A stretch of 64,000 bases of DNA from JANMCE01 sp963791625 (GTDB lineage: Bacteria; Actinomycetota; Acidimicrobiia; Acidimicrobiales; Ilumatobacteraceae). Under the pieces are notes generated by a model that saw only the letters and a program-made list of their open reading frames with translations, ran no database searches and was not told the origin of the DNA. Of this stretch, positions 45,077 to 53,653 are shown piece after piece; within the stretch, counting starts at the first letter, position 1, and each line of letters begins with the position of its first letter. Where the stretch lies: contig CAWBTA010000006.1 of assembly GCA_963791625.1 (NCBI GenBank), positions 1,116,001 through 1,180,000 on the forward strand, in the 5' to 3' direction. The translations under genes were made by a program, and so were the position numbers.

Positions 45077-46500
45077 AAGCCTCGGTTGCGCTTCACCTTG
45101 CCGCGGGCGGGGCCGCTTGGCTTGGCGGCGGCACCGGGATGACCGGCTCCCGCTGAAGTCGGGCGACCTGCGCCAGCGGGGGAGGGGCGGGCGTTGCGGG
45201 CGTTGAACGAGGGACGCTCCCTGCCGGATTCCGGACGCAGGTTCCCATCGAAACGGGGCGTGCCGTGCGTAGCCGGGCGGGCGCCGCGCTCGAACTTCGG
45301 CTTGCCGTAGGTCTTGGCCGCGGCGCGGGCGTCGGCATCGAAGCGGGACTTGTCGGAGCCCACTGGGGTGGCGAACGTGAAGTTCGGGCCGCTCAGATCA
45401 GGCTCGGTGATGGAGGCGACGATGCCAACCTTGCGAGCCAACGCCATGGCGGCACGAGATGTTTGCGGCGTCACCAACGACACCACGACTCCGGTTGCGC
45501 CGGCGCGGGCGGTGCGGCCGGAGCGGTGGATGTAGTCCTTCGGATCCTCAGGCAGGTCCCAGTGGATGACCAGGCCGACCGCATCGACGTGGATACCGCG
45601 GGCGGCAACGTCGGTAGCAACGAGTACGTGGACGCGTCCGTCCTTGAACGACCGCAGCGCTGCCTCGCGCTGCGCCTGGGTGCGGGCGCCGTGGATCGCG
45701 GCCGACTTCACACCGGCCGCTTCAAGCTGATCCGACAATCGGTCGGCGCCATGACGGGTGCGGGTGAAGATGATGGTGGGACCGTGCAACTGCACGAGTT
45801 TGGCGGCGACGTTGACGCGCTCGTGCGGCTGCACGCGGTTGAAGTGGTGGACCATTTCGCCCTGCTCGATGTCACCCGCGACATCGTGACGGATCGGGTT
45901 CTTCTGGTAGCGGCGCACGAGCTGATCGACATCCCCGTCGAGCGTGGCCGAGTACAGAATGGTCTGCCGGGTGGAAGGCGTCTGGTCGAGCAGTTCGCGC
46001 ACCTGCGGCATGAAGCCCATGTCGGCCATACGGTCTGCTTCATCGATGACGGCAACCTCGACCTTGTCGAGATTCACCGCACCCTGACGGATGAGGTCGG
46101 CGAGACGACCGGGGCAGGCAACCAGGATGTCGATGCCACGACGCATCGCCGAGGTCTGCATGGCGAAGCCGGCGCCGCCGTACACCGCAAGCACCCATCG
46201 GCCCTGGGCCTTGGCGATCGGCACGAGCGCGTTCTGCACCTGCGCGGCCAGTTCGCGGGTGGGCACGAGAATGAGCGCGGTCGGCTTGTAGGGCTCGGCC
46301 TTGGTGATGCGGTGAACCAGCGGAATGGCGAACGCGAGGGTCTTGCCCGAGCCGGTGGGGGCACGACCCGAAATGTCGTGACCGGCCAGCGAATCGGCGA
46401 TAGCGGCCGTCTGAATGGGGGTGGGCTGGGTGATTCCGGCCTCGGCGAGGGCCTTGACCATGTGCGCGGGCACGCCAAGGTCGGAAAATGCACTGGACAT
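45073..46500 (-). CDS. DEAD-box RNA helicase with basic C-terminal tail
   Basis: This protein of about 475 residues has the Q motif GITQPTPIQTAAI, motif I APTGSGKT, motif II VIDEADRM, SAT in ILYSATLDGD, and HRSGRTARAG. The tail after residue 385 is rich in Arg, Pro, Gly and Ala (RPATHGTPRFDGNLRPESGR) and ends KVKRNRGF, suiting RNA binding. RhlE-like helicases for ribosome assembly or cold adaptation are closest in form. ATG 46500 (MSSAFSDLGVPAHMVKALAE) has GGGAG upstream. Confidence 0.92.
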   Translation of the reverse strand: MSSAFSDLGVPAHMVKALAEAGITQPTPIQTAAIADSLAGHDISGRAPTGSGKTLAFAIPLVHRITKAEPYKPTALILVPTRELAAQVQNALVPIAKAQGRWVLAVYGGAGFAMQTSAMRRGIDILVACPGRLADLIRQGAVNLDKVEVAVIDEADRMADMGFMPQVRELLDQTPSTRQTILYSATLDGDVDQLVRRYQKNPIRHDVAGDIEQGEMVHHFNRVQPHERVNVAAKLVQLHGPTIIFTRTRHGADRLSDQLEAAGVKSAAIHGARTQAQREAALRSFKDGRVHVLVATDVAARGIHVDAVGLVIHWDLPEDPKDYIHRSGRTARAGATGVVVSLVTPQTSRAAMALARKVGIVASITEPDLSGPNFTFATPVGSDKSRFDADARAAAKTYGKPKFERGARPATHGTPRFDGNLRPESGRERPSFNARNARPSPAGAGRPTSAGAGHPGAAAKPSGPARGKVKRNRGF

Positions 46501-46699
46501 CTGAGTTGCTCCCGTGGGGATTTTCACGGAAGCAGCGAATCGGCTGCCTACGTGCACCTAGGCCCGAAGGCTGGCCCGAAGACGATAGCCGAAACGGGTC
46601 GATCGACCCACCTTTCGGTCCGGTGACATGCGGCACCGCCTCTTGGCAGGCGTCGCTGAACGACGAGATCGGGTCCGACCGTGTTCAAGCCCAAATCAA

Positions 46700-48793
46700 T
46701 CAACCGGTGACCGTCGGCCCGGTGTAGACGACGTCGAAGGCCGTCGCGGGAACCGACTTGAGTTGGTTGAGATCGTCGTCATTCCAGCGGATGTCGGTTG
46801 CCCCGCTGATGTACCAGGGGCTGCCATTGTCGGCCAAAATCATCCCGTACTTCTTCAGCGCAGTGAGGACGACTAACGAGTCGCCCGAGTAGCCGCTGGT
46901 GTTGAAGTCAGCACGCAGCCGAAGGCGTGCGCCCATGGGTGGACGGTCCGGATTCGACGTCCCAGCGAAATGGCTGGCCGGAAAGATATAGCCGCGCTGT
47001 GTCACCGGAGCGGTGAACCGAAGTGCATGCGTGATGACGCCGCTCTTCACTTCCTCATATCGCGCGAGCCCGGGCAGGATGGGCAGACCCGCGGCATCGG
47101 CCGACGTCCACGTTTCCGGACGATACGAACTGGTCTTCAAGTCGAAGATCGCTCCGCCCGACGCCGTCCACACGCCATCTGACGTACGACGAGTTCCCGG
47201 TCTCGTAGAGCTTGCACGTACCTTGCTGCACGACAAGCACATGCGCGTCGGAGCCAGCCTCAATGGCAGCGTCGGGCGGTAGCGGGTACGGACCGGGGTC
47301 GCTCTCGTCGGCGTAGTCGGTGAACGTAACCGGTACCAACGGCTGGCTCTCGGGCACGATAGTGAACGGGATGCCGTAGTCGGGGTTCGACCCGAAGTCT
47401 GGGTGCACGCGTTGCGCTCTCCCGATCGAGGTCACCCAGGTATCCGACATGGGATGAACAGCGAGCCCCGTGACATCTTGATTCCAAGGATCGGATGGAG
47501 GCCGAATCTCGCACCCGCCAACGCTGGCTGCGCCGGCGGGCAGGGGAGTGGGGGTAGCGCTACCAATGTCGAACGTGGTGATGTCGACGATGAGATGGGT
47601 CGGTTGGTCACTCACCAAACAGACCTTGCCTCCGGCGCCGATTTTCACAATCGACAGGTTGGCCACGGTCTGACCAGCGGTGAAGTTCACGTTCGATGTG
47701 TTCGGCTTCGCGGAGCCGCAGGGGTAGGCCGTGAGGAACCCGGCTGAGATCGGATCGACGACGGTGAGGTTCAACGCTGCGGTGCCTGCACCGGCCGGAA
47801 CGCTGGCCCGGCCGCTGACCGGAAGGTCGACCACAACGTTGGCGCGGAGCTTGAGTGTGTTGCTGTACCGGTTGTCGATAGTGGCCGCGGGACGGCTGTC
47901 GAGGAGCCGCGCCGGACTCAACGTACCGAGGGTGGTGGCCGGGGGAGCGAAGGCGGTGACATCCACGATGAGATGGGTGGCCTGGTCGCTGGCCACACAG
48001 ACGTTGCCGTCAGTTCCCACCTTGGACAAGGGTCAGGTTGGCCACGGTTTGCCCGGCTCGGAAGTTCAGCGTGGAGGCATTCGGTTTCGGCGTTCCGCAC
48101 GGATAGACGGTGACGAAGCCTGCCGCCGCCGGGTCGGCAACGGTGATGTTGAGTGCCGCGACGGTGGCGTTCGAGAGGGACGCCCGCTCGGCCGCCGACG
48201 TGTATTTGAGTCGTTGCGGTTGCAACCAATTTGCCGACGTTGGCCTGCTGCCCGTCGATGGTGGGCGCTGCCCGACTCTCGAAGATCCGTGCCGGTGCAA
48301 TGGGGGAGAAGGGAGCAGCTGGCGTGCTGAAGGCGGTGACGTCGGCGATGAGGTGCGTTGGCTTGTCGCTTACGAAACAGACGCGGCCATCGTTGCTGAG
48401 TTTCACGATGGAGAGGTTGGCAACCGTTTGCCCCGGCGTGAAGTTCACGTTTGACGTAGTGGGCTTGGGGGAGCCGCACGGGTATGCCGTCACAAAACCG
48501 GCCCCGGCCGGATCGACAACCGTCAGGTTCAGTGCCGCGACCGTTGCGTCGGTGGGCACTCCACCGCGACCTGTCACTTGAACACCCAACTCGGTGTCCG
48601 CCCCCAGCCGCCCGATGTTCGCAAACCGCCCATCAACGGTGGCGGCGGGACGCGTGTCCAGCAATCTCGCGGGGTCGACGGCCGTGAGCGCTGGCTCGTT
48701 CGCCGCAGCCACCGCCCTCGTCGGCACGACATCTGAAAGCCCAATGAGCAGCAGCGTCAGCGCGCCACCCAGCCGTAACCACCGTCTCGCCAT
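46700..48793 (-). CDS. Secreted protein with three tandem beta-rich modules and a conserved C-terminal domain; three frameshifts
   Basis: The start ATG 48793 gives a signal peptide (MARRWLRLGGALTLLLIGLS, cleavage after a VAAA-like site). Three modules of about 125 residues each follow. Each has PARLLDTRPAAT, ALNLTVVDP, CGSPKPTTSNVNF, GQTVANLSIVK and THLIADVTAF-type segments. The C-terminal part (about 230 residues) has PYPLPPDAAIEAGSDAHVLV and WTSADAAGLPILPGLARYEE with YGMILADNGSPWYISGA, as in a conserved family of secreted proteins of unknown function. Frame breaks near 48178, 48025 and 47180 (all one extra base) scatter it over three frames; TAGCCT lies 6 nt before the ATG. Confidence 0.75.
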
Positions 48794-48871
48794 CTCGAAA
48801 GGCTACCGGCGACCGAGAACCAGCGGGGCCCGCGTCCTGTCGTCCCGGCTACTTGGGTGATGGACGCGCGG

Positions 48872-48899
48872 TTGACGGATGCATGCATTCGGGTAGCAT
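48872..48899 (+). promoter_or_regulatory. Promoter of the MazEF-like module
   Basis: TTGACG (48872-48877) and TAGCAT (48894-48899) are 16 bp apart. The antitoxin ATG follows 7 nt later, so the transcript is probably leaderless. Confidence 0.6.
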
Positions 48900-48906
48900 C
48901 ATCTGT

Positions 48907-49101
48907 ATGCAAACGACAAGCGTACGCATCGGTTCGGCGACCCATGCGGAGCTGAAGCGGCTCTCGATCGAACTGGGTACAAGTGTCGGCGAAACGGTCG
49001 CCCTCGCCGTACGGAGGCTGCGGCAGGAGCAGATCGGCAAGCAACTGGCCGCTGCGCTGACGGCTCCTGAAGTGAACTGGCTTGACGCTGAACTCGGGTG
49101 A
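48907..49101 (+). CDS. Ribbon-helix-helix-like antitoxin (MazE/VapB type)
   Basis: This 64-residue protein begins MQTTSVRIGSATHAELKRLS and continues ELGTSVGETVALAVRRLRQE. That is a beta strand and two helices, as in short DNA-binding antitoxins. The Trp-containing C-terminus (APEVNWLDAELG) would wrap the toxin. The next gene begins inside its last 20 bases, the usual arrangement. A longer start at 48853 is rejected because it runs through the promoter. Confidence 0.8.
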   Translation: MQTTSVRIGSATHAELKRLSIELGTSVGETVALAVRRLRQEQIGKQLAAALTAPEVNWLDAELG

Positions 49102-49429
49102 TGTCGTCCCAGTGGAACTCGGACCGCCGACTGGACGCGAAGCTGGCTACCAACATCCCGCCATTCTCGTAACCGCGCAGGCGATCCTCGACGCCAGCCC
49201 TACCGTCGTGCAGATCGTGCCGCTCACATCCACGCTTCGAAGCTTCGCCACCGAAGTTGAGATCGAGCCGGAACCTCAGAACGGCCTGAATACTCGATCA
49301 GCGGCTCAGTGCCAGCATGTACGCGCCGTCGCTCCGGCCCGGCTCGGCGAGCCGGTCGGAAACGTGGGGGCAGTAGCGCTCACCCAGATTCGCGAGATGC
49401 TCGCGATCATTCTCGACATCCCGTCTTAA
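49082..49429 (+). CDS. MazF/PemK-type mRNA endoribonuclease toxin
   Basis: This protein of about 115 residues has the MazF order GDVVPVELGPPTGREAGYQHPA, ILVTAQAILDASPTVVQIVP, LTST and a late CQHVRAVAPARLGEPVG. The family cleaves mRNA at short sequences and is held inactive by its antitoxin. The likely start is TTG 49082, overlapping the antitoxin by 20 bases. The frame is intact, unlike the toxin of the HigBA module. It lies 28 bp from a dif-like site. Confidence 0.85.
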   Translation: MTLNSGDVVPVELGPPTGREAGYQHPAILVTAQAILDASPTVVQIVPLTSTLRSFATEVEIEPEPQNGLNTRSAAQCQHVRAVAPARLGEPVGNVGAVALTQIREMLAIILDIPS

Positions 49430-49457
49430 GAGCGATGGCCGCAAACATCGCAAGTCT

Positions 49458-49485
49458 ACTTTACATAACAAGTATTATGGGCGTT
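49458..49485 (-). other. Candidate dif site (XerC/XerD recombination site)
   Basis: On the minus strand the site has an XerC-side arm AACGCCCATAA, a 6-bp spacer TACTTG and an XerD-side arm TTATGTAAAGT. It has the 11-6-11 layout of bacterial dif. The XerD arm differs from the B. subtilis arm TTATGTAAACT and the actinobacterial TTATGTCAAGT by one base each. The XerC arm shares CGCC and ATAA with actinobacterial TTCGCCGATAA. It is AT-rich within GC-rich DNA and sits in a 143-bp gap between convergent genes. Confidence 0.65.
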
Positions 49486-49573
49486 GCGGCCAGGTGCCGA
49501 GAAGCGGAGCTGCAGAGTCAATCAGCCATCCAAGGCTCACGCTTCGCGCTCCGCCTCCAGCGCAAGCTCAGTG

Positions 49574-50503
49574 TCACGCGCCCAGTGAGAGGCGAGACCA
49601 GAGGAACGTGAGCTCGTGTTTGTTGTGGTGGAGGTGGAGCACTCGGCCGCCGTCGAGCGATGCGAAGGCACGGACCGTTTCGTGATCGGTGTCACCTTGC
49701 AGCTTGATGGTGCACACGATGTTGGCGACGGTGCCCGCGGCGATCCATCGTTCGACCAGGGCGAGCAGCCGCGTGGGGTAGGCGATGATGTCGCTGAACA
49801 ACCAGTCGGCGGGGTGCAGTGCGGGGTCGAGACCGAAGGCGCTCTCCCCTTTCCACGTCACGTTACGAAGACGATCAACCTTCGGATCGAGCGGTGCCTT
49901 ATCGACGGCGAGAACCGTTGGCCCGAGTTGGGCGAGTGACCACGTCCACCCGCCGGGGCTCGCCCCGAGGTCGATGCACCGCTCCCCCGCTGTTGGGAAT
50001 CGCCGCAACAGCGCCAGGGCTTCCCACAACTTCAGGTAGGCGCGGTTCGGCGGACCCTCACGGTCTTCTTCGAACCGTGCCTCGCCGTTGGGGAACGAAC
50101 TTGAACACGATCCCGCGGCCAACAACAGATTCGGCGTCAACAACGTGAACGAGCCAAGTGGCGCAGACGGCGCGGGCGTGCCAAACGGCAACGGCTTGGC
50201 CGAGATATGCGGAAGCTTGTCGACAATGAGCTGCGCTCGCCCATGATGCCGCGGTGCATACGCCGCCCAGTTGCGCTGCCGTGCTCTCAACTCCCGGGCG
50301 GCGGCGCCGATCGATTCCACCTCGATCAGTTCGGCGTCCAACCACACGTTGGCTGACCAAGCCGAAGGCACGCCCGGGCCGGCGGTAACGAAAAGCCTTT
50401 CGTGCCGTGAAGTCACCACGACGCCGGCCAGTCGAAGTTCGTCGGCCAACTGCCGTTCGAATCCTTCGGCGGCCAGATAGGCGGTGATGGGTTCGGAACT
50501 CAC
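49574..50503 (-). CDS. RlmM/FtsJ-like rRNA 2'-O-methyltransferase
   Basis: This protein of about 309 residues has a C-terminal FtsJ-type methyltransferase domain with SAM site CIDLGASPGGWTWSLAQLG, then LAVDKAPLDPKV and VCTIKLQGDTDHETV, giving the K-D-K type catalytic residues. The N-terminal part contains VSSEPITAYLAAEGFERQL and a THUMP-like region. RlmM acts on 23S rRNA in gamma-proteobacteria, so the exact target here is unknown. GTG 50503 has AAGGA upstream; the longer frame to 50752 would overlap the divergent acyltransferase start. Confidence 0.78.
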   Translation of the reverse strand: MSSEPITAYLAAEGFERQLADELRLAGVVVTSRHERLFVTAGPGVPSAWSANVWLDAELIEVESIGAAARELRARQRNWAAYAPRHHGRAQLIVDKLPHISAKPLPFGTPAPSAPLGSFTLLTPNLLLAAGSCSSSFPNGEARFEEDREGPPNRAYLKLWEALALLRRFPTAGERCIDLGASPGGWTWSLAQLGPTVLAVDKAPLDPKVDRLRNVTWKGESAFGLDPALHPADWLFSDIIAYPTRLLALVERWIAAGTVANIVCTIKLQGDTDHETVRAFASLDGGRVLHLHHNKHELTFLWSRLSLGA

Positions 50504-50639
50504 CGCACCATCCTTGCTGGTCCCACCCAAACGCAACGAGACCTGCTGACCCCGCCCAACCAGTGAGATAGGAAATCTTGAGAGGTCTAGGCCGAACGAA
50601 CCAGGACTTTTTGGTGTCCGATCTTTTACGATTCGCATC

Positions 50640-51743
50640 GTGGATCTTCGGGGGGAAGCGTTGACAACGGCTTCCTCTCCCGACGCTCGCCACACGTCGT
50701 ACCTGCAACAGAGGCGATTTGCGAACCTCGACGGCATTCGAGCGCTCTGCATTCTGCCGGTCGTATGGCATCACACCCACGGGGTGCAGTCGTGGAAGCT
50801 TGCCGGACGCGGGTTTTTGGGCGTGGATATGTTCTTCGTGCTGAGCGGCTTTCTGATCGTGTCCCGACTTCTTCGGGAAGAGGCGGCGACCGGCACCGTT
50901 TCCCTCCGCTCGTTCTACCGGCGCCGTGTACTGCGCATCTTTCCGCTGTACTACGCGGTGCTCGCCTTCGCCACGCTATGGATGGTGGCTGCTCCTCACT
51001 CCACGAGCGGGCAGGACTTCAGGGATGGGCTCGGTTGGGCAGCGGTGTACCTGTCGAACTGGCGAGAGGTGCCGGGCTTGCTGGCCATCACGTGGTCGCT
51101 CGCTTGCGAGGAGCAGTTCTACATCGTCTGGCCGCTCCTACAACGCTTCTTGAAACGACAGGCCGTGTGGGCGTTGGGTGCACTCACCGTCGTCAATGTG
51201 GCGCTGCAGCTCGGTGTGTTCAACGACGCGCTGCGCGGCACTCGATTTGAGGTTGCGAAACTGAACGTGTTGCAGGTGACGTTCACGCCGATCCTTTTCG
51301 GTGTCGGCCTTGCCTACCTGTTGCACGATCGTCGCACCTTCGTCGTCATCAACCGTTTGGTGAATCGTCCGTATGTGGCCGGCGGTCTGGCGACCGCTTG
51401 CATTCTGGTCGCTGCCCTTCCGGTCGCCTCCATACAGGGTCTCCCCCGCCTCACGCTGCATGTGCTGATGGTGAGCCTGCTCGCCGCAGTTGTGCTGCGC
51501 GAGCACGGGGGGCTCAGCCAGGTGCTGCGGTGCAAGCCGTTGGCCTACATGGGCGCGCTGAGTTACGGCATCTACCTGATGCACCAGTTCGTGCGAACAG
51601 GCGTGGAAAAGGTCGTTGGCCGGTTCGACATCCACGAAGGGCTCGCGTTGTTCGTGGCTACCGCGCTGGCAACGACCGCTGTCGCAGCAGCAAGTTTCCG
51701 CTGGTTTGAGTCTCGCTTCCTGAAACGGAAGCAGCTCGCCTAA
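50640..51743 (+). CDS. Acyltransferase_3-family membrane O-acyltransferase
   Basis: This 367-residue protein has about ten hydrophobic segments and the family's N-terminal signature FANLDGIRALCILPVVWHH, whose paired His are needed for acyl transfer. RRRVLRIFPLYYAVLAF follows. Family members acetylate or acylate cell-surface sugars (OafA-like). GTG 50640 lies 7 nt after TACGAT. The convergent DDN-like gene overlaps its stop. Confidence 0.9.
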   Translation: MDLRGEALTTASSPDARHTSYLQQRRFANLDGIRALCILPVVWHHTHGVQSWKLAGRGFLGVDMFFVLSGFLIVSRLLREEAATGTVSLRSFYRRRVLRIFPLYYAVLAFATLWMVAAPHSTSGQDFRDGLGWAAVYLSNWREVPGLLAITWSLACEEQFYIVWPLLQRFLKRQAVWALGALTVVNVALQLGVFNDALRGTRFEVAKLNVLQVTFTPILFGVGLAYLLHDRRTFVVINRLVNRPYVAGGLATACILVAALPVASIQGLPRLTLHVLMVSLLAAVVLREHGGLSQVLRCKPLAYMGALSYGIYLMHQFVRTGVEKVVGRFDIHEGLALFVATALATTAVAAASFRWFESRFLKRKQLA

Positions 51744-52183
51744 ACCGGCGTTGCCACCAACACCGCGATGCGGCGATCGGTCTTGGCCTTGTACTCGTCG
51801 TATGTCGGGAAGACGGCGACGGCGCGGTCCCACCAGAGATCATACTCGGCCCCGTCGAGCTCACGGACCTGCATGTGTACCGGCGTGTCACCATCTTGAA
51901 TCCACACGTTGTTGGGGTCGGCCCGCAGATTGCCGAGCCAAGCTGGATCGGTGGGTGCTCCACCTTTCGAAGCAACCAGAGCGTACGCCCCGGCGTGTTC
52001 AACGCGCATCAGAGCGAACTTGCGCACGAAGCCCGTCTTGGCGCCGCGGACGGTCAGCACGATGATCGGAATTCCTGTTTCGCGCAGCGTGTTGCCTTCG
52101 CGTCCACCAGTCCGTTCGTAGAGTTCGACCTGCTCACGGACCCAATCGGACGGTGTCGGCACGTAGGTGCCTTCGATAGTCAT
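51740..52183 (-). CDS. Deazaflavin (F420)-dependent nitroreductase-family protein (DDN-like)
   Basis: This 147-residue protein has the family's IIVLTVRGAKTGFVRKFALM and YALVASKGGAPTDPAWLGNL, then LRADPNNVWIQDGD and WWDRAVAVFPTYDEYKAKT. The family binds F420 and includes the mycobacterial nitroreductase Ddn. Physiological substrate is unknown. TATGCT lies 6 nt before ATG 52183. Confidence 0.9.
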   Translation of the reverse strand: MTIEGTYVPTPSDWVREQVELYERTGGREGNTLRETGIPIIVLTVRGAKTGFVRKFALMRVEHAGAYALVASKGGAPTDPAWLGNLRADPNNVWIQDGDTPVHMQVRELDGAEYDLWWDRAVAVFPTYDEYKAKTDRRIAVLVATPV

Positions 52184-52238
52184 GCCGTCAGCATACGGTC
52201 CGCAGCTGGCTATTGCTTATGCGAAGTCGAGATGGTTC

Positions 52239-53051
52239 TCATCCTGACGGCCACTGGAGCGTTAGCGCAGCCCACACGTCTTTCGTTGCAATTGCAACGA
52301 CCTTCAACGGAAGTAGCGCTTCCAGAACATGGTCGTAGTTGGTGGCAAGAATCCCGCTGATGATGAGGTGACCATCTGCCTTCAGGCAGCGCTTCAGCTC
52401 GTTTGAAAGCTCGATGAGCGCAGGGGCCAAGATGTTGGCCAAGATCAGGTCGAAGTAAGCCGATCGGGCCTCCGCTACTTCCGCAAGTGGCGCGTTCGAC
52501 ACCTCGAACCGGTCGCTTACCCCGTTCGCTACGGCGTTCGCCCGACTCACTTCGACCGACGCGGGATTGATGTCGATGCCGACGGCGCGCCGCGCGCCCA
52601 GCATCAGCCCCGCGATCGCCAACACACCGCTACCGCACCCGACATCGAGCACCGTGTCACCGTCCCGAACCAGCGCCTCGACCGCCTGCAGCGTCAGCAC
52701 CGTGGTCGGATGATCGCCCATGCCGAAGGTGGCGCCGGGTTCGATGGCGATGACCCGCTCCCCTACTGCTGGCTCGTACGGCACCCAGGTCGGGGTGATG
52801 ACGAGGTGCGGGCTGATGCGGGTCGGCTGTGCGAACTGTCGCCATGTGTCGGCTGCGGCGTCGTCCATCTCCACGAAGCGGTACGGCCACGTCGTCGGCA
52901 TCGCCGCGGCCACCCACGCCCGATCATCGCCAAGGCTCGTCCACAACTCCCCCGCTCGCTCTTCCACCGCGACGGCTCCCAATGACCACAACGCGTCGGC
53001 CGCGAGTTCAAGTTCCGACGCCGGTGGCGAAAGAACGACGCCCAGCGTCAT
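52239..53051 (-). CDS. prmA: Ribosomal protein L11 methyltransferase-like PrmA
   Basis: This 270-residue protein has IAIEPGATFGMGDHPTTVLT and the SAM site TVLDVGCGSGVLAIAGLMLG, then GIDINPASVEVSRANAVANG, the PrmA pattern. It methylates ribosomal protein L11 or a related target. ATG 53051 overlaps the stop of the gamma carbonic anhydrase gene (ATGA), giving a two-gene operon. Confidence 0.88.
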   Translation of the reverse strand: MTLGVVLSPPASELELAADALWSLGAVAVEERAGELWTSLGDDRAWVAAAMPTTWPYRFVEMDDAAADTWRQFAQPTRISPHLVITPTWVPYEPAVGERVIAIEPGATFGMGDHPTTVLTLQAVEALVRDGDTVLDVGCGSGVLAIAGLMLGARRAVGIDINPASVEVSRANAVANGVSDRFEVSNAPLAEVAEARSAYFDLILANILAPALIELSNELKRCLKADGHLIISGILATNYDHVLEALLPLKVVAIATKDVWAALTLQWPSG

Positions 53052-53566
53052 CCGATACGCCGAAGGTCGCGACGGTAACGCTCGGTATTGCCCACATAGG
53101 AGGCTGAACCATGCTTGGCCATGTCGGCGTTCGCGGCCCCCTCACGGATCTTGGCTGGAACGCCCATGGCGACGGCCCCCGAGGGCACCATCATGTCGTT
53201 CAGCAACACGGCGTTGGCGGCAACGATGGCGCCGCTGCGCACGATCACGTTGTGCAGCACGATCGCACCCACCCCGATGAGCACGTTGCTTTCGATGGTG
53301 CACCCCTCGAGATGCACCAGATGGCCGATAACGCAATCATCGCCAACCCTCGTGCCGACCTCGGCCGTGGTATGCACGACGCAGCCGTCCTGCACCGAGG
53401 TGCGTTCTCCGATCGAAATGGTCATCCCGTCACCACGGAGCACGGCGCACGGCCACACCGAGCTGTGCGCACCGATGGTGACGTCGCCGATAATGACTGC
53501 TTCGGGATGGATGAACGCGGTTGCATCGATAGTCGGTTCCAACTCACCCAGGGCATAGATCGGCAT
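53048..53566 (-). CDS. Gamma carbonic anhydrase-like (YrdA/PaaY-type) hexapeptide protein
   Basis: This 172-residue left-handed beta-helix protein begins MPIYALGELEPTIDATAFIH. Hexapeptide repeats and metal-binding His occur in VHTTAEVGTRVGDDCVIGHL and VHLEGCTIESNVLIGVGA. In gamma carbonic anhydrases three His bind zinc between subunits; activity is not guaranteed in this subgroup. TAGCGT lies 6 nt before ATG 53566. Confidence 0.88.
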   Translation of the reverse strand: MPIYALGELEPTIDATAFIHPEAVIIGDVTIGAHSSVWPCAVLRGDGMTISIGERTSVQDGCVVHTTAEVGTRVGDDCVIGHLVHLEGCTIESNVLIGVGAIVLHNVIVRSGAIVAANAVLLNDMMVPSGAVAMGVPAKIREGAANADMAKHGSASYVGNTERYRRDLRRIG

Positions 53567-53653
53567 ACTGAAACGCTACGCGACGCCGCCGTTCGAGCGT
53601 GTGTTTCTCATCGCAATGGTCCAATCAGCGCCGAACAACTAGCGTTGTTCCCC

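Noticed and set aside
41782..50500. Integrated prophage or insertion sequence in the accessory region
   Set aside because: No transposase, integrase, terminal inverted repeats or phage genes are seen; only two toxin-antitoxin modules and a dif-like site.
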